Positions 49,267-57,277 of a stretch of DNA of 64,000 bases are shown piece by piece. The DNA comes from Azospirillum brasilense (GTDB taxonomy: Bacteria; Pseudomonadota; Alphaproteobacteria; Azospirillales; Azospirillaceae), in contig NZ_QLKQ01000036.1 in assembly GCF_003349955.1 (NCBI RefSeq), positions 1 to 64,000 on the forward strand, read 5' to 3'. The position numbers and the translations under genes were made by a program. Every line of letters begins with the position of its first letter. The stretch's first letter is position 1. The notes beneath the pieces are model-generated. The model had not been told where the DNA came from. It searched no databases and saw nothing but the letters and a program-made list of their open reading frames with translations.

Positions 49267-50921
49267 GCCGCCAACTCCCGCGTCGCCCCGGAGGGATCCG
49301 GATGGAGCGGCGCCGGACGGGCGGAGACATGGACCTCGTCCAGGCCCCCGACCGTCAGCAGATGGCGCTGCGCCGGATCGAGGGCGGCATGGTCGAGGCG
49401 GCGGTGCATGCCGCGCGATTCCGTGCGCGCCAGCGCCGAGCGGTACATCCAGCGGGCGGTCGCCAGCATCGCCGCGGCCTCCCGCGCGCGCAGGGAGCCG
49501 TCGGCCGGGGATGGCGCGGCTCCGGCCGCATTGCTCCACAGCCGGTCCAGCCGGGCGAGCGCGCCGGTCAGCCCCTCCTCCGTACGGAAATAGTTGATGT
49601 GGTAGGGGAAGACCTCGGCCTGGACGGCGCGGGTCAGCGCCGCGGCGTCGATCGAAGCGCCCTTCCCCTCTCGCAGTCCGGCGCCGCCGGCCCGCCGCAG
49701 GTTGCGGGCCCCGTTCCCCAGGGCGCGGGCGTGGTCGGCGGCCCCCTGCCCGGCCCAATGGCCGCTCGACATCGCCCAGGCGGCGTTGTGGCTGCCGCCG
49801 CCGGTGAAGCCGCCGCAGATCGGCTCGCGCGACGCGGCGTCCCCCGCGGCGAACAGGCCGGGCACCGCGGTGGCGCAGGTCTCGTCGACCAGCCGCAGGC
49901 CGCCGGTGCCGCGCACCGTGCCCTCCAGCCGCAGGGTCACCGGGAAACGCTGGGTGAAGGGGTCGATCCCGGCACGGTCGAAGGGCAGGAAGAAGTTCGG
50001 CTGGGCCTGGCGCATCGCCGCCCACAGCTCCGGTTCGGCCCGGTCGAGGCGGGCGTAGACCGGCTCGGTCGCCAGGACCCGCGCGATGACCGAACGGCCC
50101 CCCTTGGACGCGGCGCCCGGAATGACCGCGCCGTCCGCCCGCGTGAAGCTGGCCCACTGATAGAGCAAGGTCTTGGTCACCGACCCGAAGGCCGGGGCGA
50201 TGGCGTAGGCGTTGGAGAACTCCATCCCCGACAGGTCGGCCCCGGCCTCCGCCGCCATCAGCAGCCCGTCGCCGGTCAGCACGTTGCAGCCGAGCGCCTT
50301 GCTGAGAAAGGCGCAGCCACCGGTGGCGATGACCACCGCCTTCGCCCGGACGGCCCAGCGGCCTCCCTTCTGCCGCCGCACACCGGCCGCGCCGGCCACG
50401 GCGCCGCCGTCATCGACCAGCAGCTCCAGCGCCGGGCAATGGTCCAGGATGGTCACGCCGGCCTGCTTCACCCGGCGGCGCATCAGCCGCATGTATTCCG
50501 GCCCCTGCACCGACACGCGGCGGTCACGCCCGTCGGCGTCGCGCGGGAAGGGATAGCCCCAGTCGGCCAGCTGCCCGACCGCCGCGTGGGTGCGGTCGAG
50601 CACGCGGTCCATCCAGCCGTGATCGGCCAGATGACCGCCGAGCCCCTCGCGCGCCGCCTTGGCCGCCGCGCGCTTGGCCGGGTCGGGGTCGACGTACCAC
50701 AGCGTGGTCCCCGACGCGGCGGTGGCGCCGGATGTGCCGCAGAAGCCCTTGTCGGCCAGGATGGTGCGGGCGCCGGCGGTCGCGGCGGCGATGGCCGCCC
50801 ATGTGCCGGCGGGGCCGCCGCCCAGAACGAGGACGTCGGCGTCGAGGTGGGCCTCAAGATGGGCGCCGAATGCAAGAGATGAAACGGATGGGGTGGCGGG
50901 AGCGCCGGGCGCGTTGGCCAT
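49263..50921 (-). CDS. FAD-dependent oxidoreductase, AprA/fumarate reductase flavoprotein-like
   Basis: A 552-residue flavoprotein. The FAD motif DVLVLGGGPAGTWAAIAAAT begins near residue 29, followed by DKGFCGTSGATAASG, the middle capping domain, and GLFAAGDAASREPICGGFTG, typical of the succinate dehydrogenase/fumarate reductase/AprA family. The C-terminal helical domain includes RTESRGMHRRLDH, also typical. With the ferredoxin gene it forms a two-subunit enzyme. AprA is one reading, but the substrate residues of true adenylylsulfate reductase cannot be confirmed by eye, so another sulfur or carbon substrate is possible. First gene of the leftward seven-gene operon. Confidence 0.8.
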   Translation of the reverse strand: MANAPGAPATPSVSSLAFGAHLEAHLDADVLVLGGGPAGTWAAIAAATAGARTILADKGFCGTSGATAASGTTLWYVDPDPAKRAAAKAAREGLGGHLADHGWMDRVLDRTHAAVGQLADWGYPFPRDADGRDRRVSVQGPEYMRLMRRRVKQAGVTILDHCPALELLVDDGGAVAGAAGVRRQKGGRWAVRAKAVVIATGGCAFLSKALGCNVLTGDGLLMAAEAGADLSGMEFSNAYAIAPAFGSVTKTLLYQWASFTRADGAVIPGAASKGGRSVIARVLATEPVYARLDRAEPELWAAMRQAQPNFFLPFDRAGIDPFTQRFPVTLRLEGTVRGTGGLRLVDETCATAVPGLFAAGDAASREPICGGFTGGGSHNAAWAMSSGHWAGQGAADHARALGNGARNLRRAGGAGLREGKGASIDAAALTRAVQAEVFPYHINYFRTEEGLTGALARLDRLWSNAAGAAPSPADGSLRAREAAAMLATARWMYRSALARTESRGMHRRLDHAALDPAQRHLLTVGGLDEVHVSARPAPLHPDPSGATRELAA

Positions 50922-51078
50922 CGGAAACCTCCGGGGCTGATCGGTCGCGCGGACAAAGCGGCGGGCTGAGCGTCCGCGGCAGGTCCGGAACCGATATTTC
51001 ACGTATTTGTTTCGCTTTATGTTACAATAAACATACTTACACAGTAGTGTTTGAGCGCATACAGAAATATGCATGCCT

Positions 51079-51124
51079 GTAAAAATTTCGGCCGGCACGC
51101 CCGATGAAGGGACGGTGCCGGCCG
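51079..51124 (-). terminator. Rho-independent terminator of the metY operon
   Basis: A 10-bp perfect stem (CGGCCGGCAC / GTGCCGGCCG, 51089-51098 and 51115-51124) is followed, in the leftward direction, by AAATTTTTAC. It lies about 40 bp downstream of the metY stop and insulates it from the flavoprotein operon. The AT-rich stretch 50990-51080 beyond it probably holds that operon's promoter; TTTAT-GTTACA-ATAAA (around 51017-51032) is an inverted repeat there. Confidence 0.75.
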
Positions 51125-51161
51125 TGATCCGCGCGGTCTGTGGGTTATCGGACGGCGTTCC

Positions 51162-52457
51162 TCACGCCTCCGCCAGCGCCTGTTCCAGATCGGCGATGAT
51201 GTCGTCCGGATGCTCGATGCCGATGGACAGGCGGACGTAGCCGGGCGTCACGCCGCTGGCGCGCTGATCCTCCGGCGACAGCTGGGAATGGGTGGTGGTC
51301 GCCGGGTGGATGGCGAGCGACCGCGCATCGCCGATGTTGGCGACGTGGTAGAACAGCTTCAGCGCGTCGATGAACCGCCGGCCCGCCTCCGCACCGCCGG
51401 CCAGCTCGAAGCCGACCAGCCCGCCGTAACCGCCCTTCAGATAGGCGTCCGCCCGGCGCCGGGCCTCGCCCTCCTGAAGGCCGGGGAAGATGACCGACGT
51501 CACCTTGGCGTGCGCCTTCAGGTGGTTCGCCACGAGGATGGCGTTGGCGTTGTGCTGGCGGATGCGCAGGGGCAGCGTCTCCAGCCCCTGGATCAGCTGG
51601 AAGGCCGACTGCGGGCTGAGCGCCGCGCCGATGTCGCGCAGCAGGGTGACACGGGCGCGCAGCGCGTAGGCGATGGGGCCGAGCGGCTTGGCGGCTTCCG
51701 TCCAGATGGCGCCGTGATAGCTGGGATCGGGCTGGGTCAGCAGAGGGAAGCGGGCGGCGTGGGCCTCCCACGGGAAGGTGCCGCCGTCGATCAGGACGCC
51801 GCCGATGGTGGTGCCGTGGCCGCCGATGTATTTGGTCGCCGAATAGAGCGTCACCGCCGCGCCATGCTCGAAGGGCCGCACCGTCAGCGGGGCCGCCGTG
51901 TTGTCGACGATCAGCGGCACGCCGAGTTCCCGGCCGATGTCGGCGACCTCGCGGATCGGGAAGACGTTCAGCTTCGGGTTGGGCAGCGTCTCGGCGTAGT
52001 AGGCGCGGGTGCGGTCGTCGGTGGCGCGGCGGAAAGTCTCCGGATCGGCCGGATCGACGAAGCGCGCCTCGATGCCGATCTGCTTCAGCGTGTTGGCGAA
52101 CAGGTTCCAGGTGCCGCCATAGAGGTCGGTCGAGGTGACGATGTTGTCGCCCGCCTGCGCCAGATTCAGCACCGAATAGAAGGACGCCGCCTGGCCGGAG
52201 GCGACCGCCACCGCCGCCGCTCCGCCTTCCAGAACGGCGAGCCGTTGCTCCAGCGCGTCGACCGTCGGGTTGGTGACGCGGGTGTAGATGTTGCCCAGCT
52301 CCTCAAGCGCGAACAGGCGCTGGGCGTGGGCGGTGTCCTGGAACTGGTAGGAGGTCGTCTGGTGGATCGGCACCGCGACGGACCCGGTGACGGGATCGGA
52401 ACGGAAGGCGCCGCCATGGACGGCCAGGGTTTCGAAACGCGGCGAACGGTCGGTCAT
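51162..52457 (-). CDS. metY: O-acetylhomoserine aminocarboxypropyltransferase / sulfhydrylase
   Basis: A 431-residue PLP enzyme of the Cys/Met metabolism family. It starts RFETLAVHGG, has QTTSYQF, the PLP-lysine motif YSATKYIGGHGT, and VGFELAGG near the C terminus. MetY condenses O-acetylhomoserine with sulfide or methanethiol to make homocysteine or methionine; related enzymes also use O-acetylserine. In this context it would assimilate sulfide released by the locus. It follows the 2OG-Fe(II) oxygenase gene by 41 bp and ends at a strong terminator. Confidence 0.93.
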   Translation of the reverse strand: MTDRSPRFETLAVHGGAFRSDPVTGSVAVPIHQTTSYQFQDTAHAQRLFALEELGNIYTRVTNPTVDALEQRLAVLEGGAAAVAVASGQAASFYSVLNLAQAGDNIVTSTDLYGGTWNLFANTLKQIGIEARFVDPADPETFRRATDDRTRAYYAETLPNPKLNVFPIREVADIGRELGVPLIVDNTAAPLTVRPFEHGAAVTLYSATKYIGGHGTTIGGVLIDGGTFPWEAHAARFPLLTQPDPSYHGAIWTEAAKPLGPIAYALRARVTLLRDIGAALSPQSAFQLIQGLETLPLRIRQHNANAILVANHLKAHAKVTSVIFPGLQEGEARRRADAYLKGGYGGLVGFELAGGAEAGRRFIDALKLFYHVANIGDARSLAIHPATTTHSQLSPEDQRASGVTPGYVRLSIGIEHPDDIIADLEQALAEA

Positions 52458-52498
52458 CGGGGGGCTCCCTTTTCGGAAATCCGGAGGTTGGACGGCGG

Positions 52499-53566
52499 TC
52501 AGGCGGAAATGCCGACGAGATCGGCGTAATGGCGCTGCGCCACGTCGGGGTGGGAGCGCAGGCGGCTCTTCAGAGTGTTCTCGCCGACCGACGCGAACAG
52601 GGGGTTCAGCGGGTCCTGCTCCGGCCCGCGCGCCTCGGCGGCCAGATCGTCCGGCAGCGGCAGAACCGGCACGCGGACGTCCAGCCCGGCCCCCAGGAAG
52701 AAGGCGGCCGACAGCCGGTCCACCCCCGCCGGCGGCGTCACCACCCGATGCACCGCAGCGCGGAAATAGCCGTTGGTCGCCAGCTCCAGCAGTTCGCCGG
52801 CGTTGACGACGAAGGTGCCGGGAAGCGGCGGGACATCGGCCCAGCCCCCGTCCGTCTCGACCTGCAAACCGCTCTGGCGGTGCTGGAGGACCAGCGTCAG
52901 CAGGCCGCTGTCCTTGTGCGGCCCGACCCCCTGCCCCTCTCCATCCTCCGCCTCAACGGCGTCATGGCCCGGATAGCGGATCAGCTTGACGAGCTGGGTC
53001 GGCCGGTCGGTGAGGATCGGCGCGAAGGCGTCCTCCGGCAGGCGCAGGGCGGCCGCCACGGCCGACAGCAGGCGCCGCGACAGCGCCGTCAGTTCCTCCT
53101 GCAGGCGCAGCACCGCCGGGCGCAGGTCCGGCAAGGCGTCCGGCCACTGGTTGGGACCCTGCAGGCGGACCCAGGGCGGCGACCCCGGCCCCCAGGGCAG
53201 GGCCTCCCGTTCGGACCCGACGTCCAGCTGCTCGCGCCAGTCGGCGCGGCCGCGGGTCCGCTCCCAGCCGGCGCGGGTGTAGCCGCGGAAATGGGGCGAG
53301 TTGACCATCTCGATGGACAGCTTGTCGCGCTCCGGCAGGGTGAAGAAGGCGCGCGACAGCTCGAAGGCCGTGTCGAGGAAGGCCGCATCGACCCCGTGTC
53401 CGGTCACATAGAAAGCGCCGAAGCGGCGAATGGCCGCGCGCAGGTCCGAGAGGAGCAGGGCGCGATCGGCGGCGCCGCCGTCCAGGCGCGCGAGATCGAG
53501 AAGCGGCAGCGGCGGCCGGTCGGCCGGTGAGGAGGTCGCGGTCACAGGAGTCTCCTTTGCGGACAT
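52499..53566 (-). CDS. Isopenicillin N synthase family 2-oxoglutarate/Fe(II) dioxygenase
   Basis: A 355-residue oxygenase. The order is typical: DIOX_N region (LPLLDLARLDG, FYVTGHGVDAAFLDTAFELS), the iron ligands His and Asp in VGPHKDSGLLTLVLQ, the distal His in AAVHRVVTPPAG and the RLSAAFF (Arg-x-Ser) motif that binds the co-substrate. Substrate unknown; family members hydroxylate or desaturate amino-acid or plant-hormone-like compounds. It is the first gene of the metY operon and may release sulfur from an organic donor, which is inference. Confidence 0.87.
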   Translation of the reverse strand: MSAKETPVTATSSPADRPPLPLLDLARLDGGAADRALLLSDLRAAIRRFGAFYVTGHGVDAAFLDTAFELSRAFFTLPERDKLSIEMVNSPHFRGYTRAGWERTRGRADWREQLDVGSEREALPWGPGSPPWVRLQGPNQWPDALPDLRPAVLRLQEELTALSRRLLSAVAAALRLPEDAFAPILTDRPTQLVKLIRYPGHDAVEAEDGEGQGVGPHKDSGLLTLVLQHRQSGLQVETDGGWADVPPLPGTFVVNAGELLELATNGYFRAAVHRVVTPPAGVDRLSAAFFLGAGLDVRVPVLPLPDDLAAEARGPEQDPLNPLFASVGENTLKSRLRSHPDVAQRHYADLVGISA

Positions 53567-53984
53567 GCGTTCGGGAACGCCCGCGCGAGTGCGGCGAATT
53601 GATCGATCGGGAAGCGTAAATTCTGGAACGGGACGCTCAGCCGGCGCGGCAGCGGGCCTTCAACCAAGTCCCGCGCATCTGCGCCCATAGCCCGCCGAGC
53701 GGAGCGCGGAACGCCCGGCAGTCCGCTCCGGCACAGATCCCCATGGCTTCGGGAAGCGGAATCCAGACCGTTCCAGAGTTGGACGCTGCGGAAGCGGAGG
53801 CCGGACGGGCCGTCGGGTGGTTGGCCATGACGTCTTTCCAGGGCAATGGCAGGGCGGCTTCACCGGGGTGCCGACACCCCGCGGAAGCCGTGGTTTCCCA
53901 ACCATCATTGTCCGTCAGCCGTCTATTGTCTATAAAATATGTGGGTTTATTGGGCCAAAAAATTACAATTAAAACATTATTTTA
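53567..53984. other. Gene-free stretch at the boundary with the transferred region
   Basis: No gene is supported in these 418 bp. The left part is GC-rich like the sulfur locus. From about 53900 it becomes AT-rich (GTCTATTGTCTATAAAATAT around 53921), loosely like the cluster motif, and could be the promoter of the metY operon or of the small frame that follows. Confidence 0.5.
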
Positions 53985-54113
53985 ATGTTGAATCTGTTCG
54001 GTGGGTCGCTGGCCATCGACAAACTGCGGCGGGCGCCGATCCCCTCCATCGTCAATCTGGCGATCGCTCTGTTCGATCTGCTGAACACCGCGCGCATCGG
54101 GGCCAAGGACTAG
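53985..54113 (+). pseudogene. Short frame (42 aa) truncated at an IS end
   Basis: An open frame of 42 codons, MLNLFGGSLAIDKLRRAPIP and on to LLNTARIGAKD, ends in a TAG that is the first three bases of the IS1380-type remnant. The amino-acid composition is protein-like and amphipathic. It could be the remaining piece of a gene cut by the insertion, or chance. I do not recognise a family. Confidence 0.35.
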
Positions 54114-54362
54114 CCCGGATAATTCACGGGAGCTGAAGCTGGGGCGCCGTGGACGCGAGGCGGCCGCCATCGAAGGCGGCGATGACCGGCTTGCCGGCAA
54201 CCGGTGACAAGCCGGGCAGAACCCCGGTACTCTCGGCCATGGCGGGCGTGAACTCCGTTGATCCGTGGTGAGACTGCTTCAGCACCAGAATCTTACACGA
54301 ATTCAGTGACTTAACCTCGCGCCCGCCGCCCCAGCTTCAGCTCCCGTAAATTATCCGGGTTA
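54111..54362 (-). mobile_element. Internally deleted IS1380-family element
   Basis: Two near-identical inverted ends bound this 252-bp piece: TAGCCCGGATAATTCACGGG and on (54111-54146), and its complement TAACCCGGATAATTTACGGG (54320-54362), about 36 bp with few mismatches. Inside, leftward, a frame from 54240 reads MAESTGVLPGLSPVAGKPVI then AAFDGGRLAS, which is the N-terminus of IS1380-type transposases. It then runs straight into the other terminal repeat at TAPQLQLP and stops at 54124. The rest of the transposase is deleted, leaving a MITE-like element that could only move with help from a full copy. Confidence 0.75.
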
Positions 54363-54392
54363 GACCGAGGCAGCCCCAGGACGAAACCAAAG

Positions 54393-54863
54393 TCATGCGG
54401 TACCCAACCCGCGCATGAGAGCTTGCTCAACCGTCGTCTTTGGCCCCGCCTCCTGCCGTGGGCATCCACTGAGCTTCAGCGCCTGGGCATAGCCAGGGAC
54501 GGTGACGCATACCGAAAAGCCTTGACTGCGAACACGAGAACAGAGGTGTCCACCGACTCGGAGGAGGCTCACCCAACGACGTACGGTTTCGTTGGAAACC
54601 TCCACACTGCATTCGGCCAGCAGCTCCTCAACGTCGTAGTAGCTCAGGTGAACCGCAGATGCAGCCAGATCATGCGTCAGATGATCGTGGGTCGAAACTG
54701 GTGGCGGGTTACGAATGCCCTGATGCGGCCATAGCAGGCGAGCCGTCACCGTTGCCGTGACAATACCCTCCGCTGTGAGCCCCGCCGATTTGACTAATTG
54801 GTACACAAAAAATCTCCCTGCGACAAATTCTCCGCAACAGGGTAGCAAACGGAAGCGCAGCAC
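54393..54863 (-). pseudogene. Remnant of an IS6-family transposase
   Basis: Within a 156-codon leftward frame, residues 68-98 (about 54570-54660) read ASAVHLSYYDVEELLAECSV then EVSNETVRRWV. This matches the N-terminal region of IS6/IS26-type transposases (LSYRDVEELLAERG-V-VS-ETVRRWV). Sequence before and after that block does not resemble a transposase, and the catalytic DDE region is missing, so it is dead. Together with the IS1380 piece it marks the left edge of the atypical region. Confidence 0.6.
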
Positions 54864-54976
54864 GATTTATTGTTGTGCAGTACGTGTTCAAGATATACGA
54901 ATTTTAGGCGCTAGTGCGTTCAAAAACAATTAGGTACCTAATCATACAAATGTCTTTCTACTAAAGGAGAGTGCAA

Positions 54977-55414
54977 ATGTCCTTGCGTCTTGGCTTTGGT
55001 TCGCTTGCCGTTGCCGCCGTGATCACCATCGGTGCAACCAGCGTTGCCCATGCCACGCCCGAAGTCCGCATCACCATGCAGAATCTCGGAACGACCACCA
55101 TGAGCAAGACGGCGGGTTCGGGGCCGAGCGGCACCGCAATTGTGCCGCTTCCCACCTCCGTTGGTGGACTGACCACCACGGCTTCCCCAGCCCGCTATTC
55201 CGTCCCGCTCAACACAGCGGCCAACGGCGTTTTCACCTACACGGCGACGGGCGGTCACTCCTGCGGCTACAGCTATTCCCGCAGCGGCTCCTGCGTTCTG
55301 ACCAGCACGACGGCCGTGCTTCAGACCGTGGGCTCCATATGTTCGACCGTGAGCAACACCGTGTCGGGCTCCGGCGATACCTGCGTCAACTCGATGACGT
55401 TCTCGCTCAAGTAA
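54977..55414 (+). CDS. Small secreted protein with four cysteines, unknown function
   Basis: A 145-residue protein with a signal peptide (MSLRLGFGSLAVAAVITIGA, cleaved near AHA-TPE). The mature chain is Ser/Thr/Gly-rich (over a third) and holds four cysteines in its C-terminal half (SCGYSYSRSGSCVLT, SICSTV, DTCVNS), suited to two disulfides. I do not recognise a family. AAAGGAGA lies directly before the ATG; a GTG six bases upstream is less likely. It is followed by a strong terminator and then a DsbA-like gene, which fits a secreted protein needing disulfides. It could be a substrate of the exporter encoded downstream. Confidence 0.7.
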   Translation: MSLRLGFGSLAVAAVITIGATSVAHATPEVRITMQNLGTTTMSKTAGSGPSGTAIVPLPTSVGGLTTTASPARYSVPLNTAANGVFTYTATGGHSCGYSYSRSGSCVLTSTTAVLQTVGSICSTVSNTVSGSGDTCVNSMTFSLK

Positions 55415-55425
55415 CGCTTTGAACA

Positions 55426-55460
55426 GCCCCGGCAGCGCTGACGCACTGCCGGGGCATTTT
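55426..55460 (+). terminator. Rho-independent terminator
   Basis: A perfect 10-bp GC stem (GCCCCGGCAG / CTGCCGGGGC, 55426-55435 and 55446-55455) with a 10-base loop is followed by ATTTT, 12 bp after the stop of the small secreted protein gene. The gene upstream is therefore probably monocistronic and strongly expressed. Confidence 0.8.
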
Positions 55461-55505
55461 CGGCCAGGTCGCGGGATAAAATCCGATCTCACACCATTGT
55501 AGGTT

Positions 55506-56288
55506 ATGACCATGAAATTAACGAAGTCATTGATCGTGTGCATCGGCCTATACTTGGCCGCTTGCGTAGGCCTATCGCAAAATGCGTTTGCCGAAGAATT
55601 GTCGCCGATACTTTCCCAGAACACTGTGAGTGACGATCAGATCTCGAAATGGGTTGAAGATCACCCGGATGCTATTATAAAATCAATAAACACCTATATG
55701 GCTAAGCAACAGCCTAGCCTCACCGAATTTATTTTAAGTGCAGACCAATTGATTGATGAAAAGCATCCATCTCTTGGCGCCCCCATCAGCCAAGCAGACG
55801 TGATTATCGTCGAGTTTTCCGATTTCAACTGCCGTTATTGCAAGGAGGCCGAAGAACCCATTCATACGAAAATGGAAACGCAGAAGGGAGTTCACATCAT
55901 CTATCGGGACATCAGCTTTCTCCACCCGTCGAGCGAGGGTGCGGCGTTGGCGGCAAAAGCTGCTGATTTGCAGGGGAAGTACCGTGAATTCCGTTCTGCA
56001 CTGTTCGCAGCGCAGAAGCAAGCTGGGTTTACTGAGGACGATCTCAAGTCGATTGCTAGGAACATCGGCCTGGATGTAGCGAAATGGGATGCAGACCGTT
56101 CATCAGATTACTTGAAAGGCTTGATAAAAGAAGACATGGAATTGGTTTCTAAACTGAGGATCGGGGGGACGCCGTTTTTCTTTGGATGGATGCCATTGAC
56201 AAAATATGCTCTCATTTCGCAGGGTGCGGTTACTGAAGAAAGTTTCGAAAGCATTTTAAATGAGCTTCGGAGCAGTAAAGCTATGTGA
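55506..56288 (+). CDS. DsbA family thioredoxin-fold protein
   Basis: A 260-residue exported protein. Residues 1-29 are a signal sequence (hydrophobic core LIVCIGLYLAACVGL, then AFAEE). A linker of about 65 residues precedes the thioredoxin fold (VIIVEFSDFNCRYCKEAEEP), with the redox pair CRYC and the cis-proline loop GGTPFFF. This is the Com1/DsbA layout of periplasmic disulfide oxidases or isomerases. The signal sequence includes a cysteine (AACVGL) that might serve as a lipobox. An in-frame ATG at 55512 is equally plausible. Base use is clearly less GC-rich than in the first 54 kb. Confidence 0.85.
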   Translation: MTMKLTKSLIVCIGLYLAACVGLSQNAFAEELSPILSQNTVSDDQISKWVEDHPDAIIKSINTYMAKQQPSLTEFILSADQLIDEKHPSLGAPISQADVIIVEFSDFNCRYCKEAEEPIHTKMETQKGVHIIYRDISFLHPSSEGAALAAKAADLQGKYREFRSALFAAQKQAGFTEDDLKSIARNIGLDVAKWDADRSSDYLKGLIKEDMELVSKLRIGGTPFFFGWMPLTKYALISQGAVTEESFESILNELRSSKAM

Positions 56289-56473
56289 ATCAGGTAAGCT
56301 TCAAGAGGATGATAAGTAAGCCTCTAAAAAATTACATATCTAAGGATAGAGGTCTCCAACCCTATAAAGCAAACCGTTGATTTTCTCAATACGGAGCACG
56401 ATAATCATCTGCGTCGCAACATGCAGCAGGTAATTGCTGCTCCGAGCTTCCAAATCCAGGATAGGAGATGGCG

Positions 56474-57154
56474 ATGAGCGGCGTTTCAAACAATTTCGCT
56501 TCAAGCCCTGAGTTGAGTCGTGGCGTATCGAAGCTGTATGCCCAACTCCGGGAGGATATGCAGAAAAATGGTGGGTCCGTTCGAGGAGGATTCGAAAGCG
56601 CCTTCACAAGCGCTGACGGCCTCGTGACGGTCACCTTGAGTTCGGAGGCGCTGAGCTCTTATGGCGGGAAGTCCGGTGATCTTGGGCTTCACATGAAGGT
56701 GCTCACGCGGTCTGGCACCGGCCCAGACGCTGCGACGTCCGAGAGCAATGCGATGAGTGACGCCATTCGCAATGTCGATGACGTCGCCGCTCACGAAACA
56801 GAAATACAACACAATATGGGGAAAACGGAGTTTGCGGACAACCGTGGCATAGGCAATCAAGCGCTTCCGCAGATGTCTCAAACTTTATCGGATAAAGCGG
56901 ATAAACTGTTTTCAGCAGTATCCGAAGAGTCTCCTCTGAAGCAAAAACGACAGAGTTCTGCCACCTCCAACGGATCGATCATCGATATGTTGAAGGCCCG
57001 GAGCGAGGACGGTGCACGCCTTGCCGAGCATCTGAAGAAGAACCTCGATGATTCGAAGGCAAACCGCTCAGAAGGGGTAAATAATTTGGTCAATCAACCG
57101 AAGCCAGGGCAAGATAATAAGGAAATATTTAAGCCTGTTGACCTAAAGGCATAG
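56474..57154 (+). CDS. Polar, cysteine-free protein of unknown function
   Basis: A 226-residue protein with no signal peptide, no membrane segment and no cysteine. It is rich in Ser, Asn, Lys and Glu, with a predicted coiled or helical C-terminal part (IIDMLKARSEDGARLAEHLK) and a disordered tail (NQPKPGQDNKEIFKPVDLKA). I recognise no family. I prefer the ATG at 56474, seven bases after AGGAG; an ATG at 56468 is also in frame. Its lack of cysteine and its place between a DsbA-like gene and a TolC-like gene would suit a secreted substrate or effector, which is inference only. Confidence 0.6.
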   Translation: MSGVSNNFASSPELSRGVSKLYAQLREDMQKNGGSVRGGFESAFTSADGLVTVTLSSEALSSYGGKSGDLGLHMKVLTRSGTGPDAATSESNAMSDAIRNVDDVAAHETEIQHNMGKTEFADNRGIGNQALPQMSQTLSDKADKLFSAVSEESPLKQKRQSSATSNGSIIDMLKARSEDGARLAEHLKKNLDDSKANRSEGVNNLVNQPKPGQDNKEIFKPVDLKA

Positions 57155-57215
57155 TTCGGCAACGGCGGCGAAAGGTTTTATTAAGGCTCTGAGCCGGAGC
57201 TTGCCGATTCATCAT

Positions 57216-57237
57216 AAAAACAACCATCATTGTTTTT
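57216..57237. terminator. AT-rich hairpin, possible terminator
   Basis: AAAAACAA-CCATCA-TTGTTTTT (57216-57223 and 57230-57237) forms an 8-bp stem, 62 bp after the stop of the preceding gene. The T-run is part of the stem, so it is symmetrical and weaker than a classic terminator. Confidence 0.4.
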
Positions 57238-57277
57238 GTGAAGCACTGCTATCCTCCGGCGTCGCGGTCTGAATCTA

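Noticed and set aside
53743-53985. An 80-codon rightward frame before the IS remnants
   Set aside because: No ribosome site, mixed composition crossing the GC-rich/AT-rich boundary, no recognised domain.
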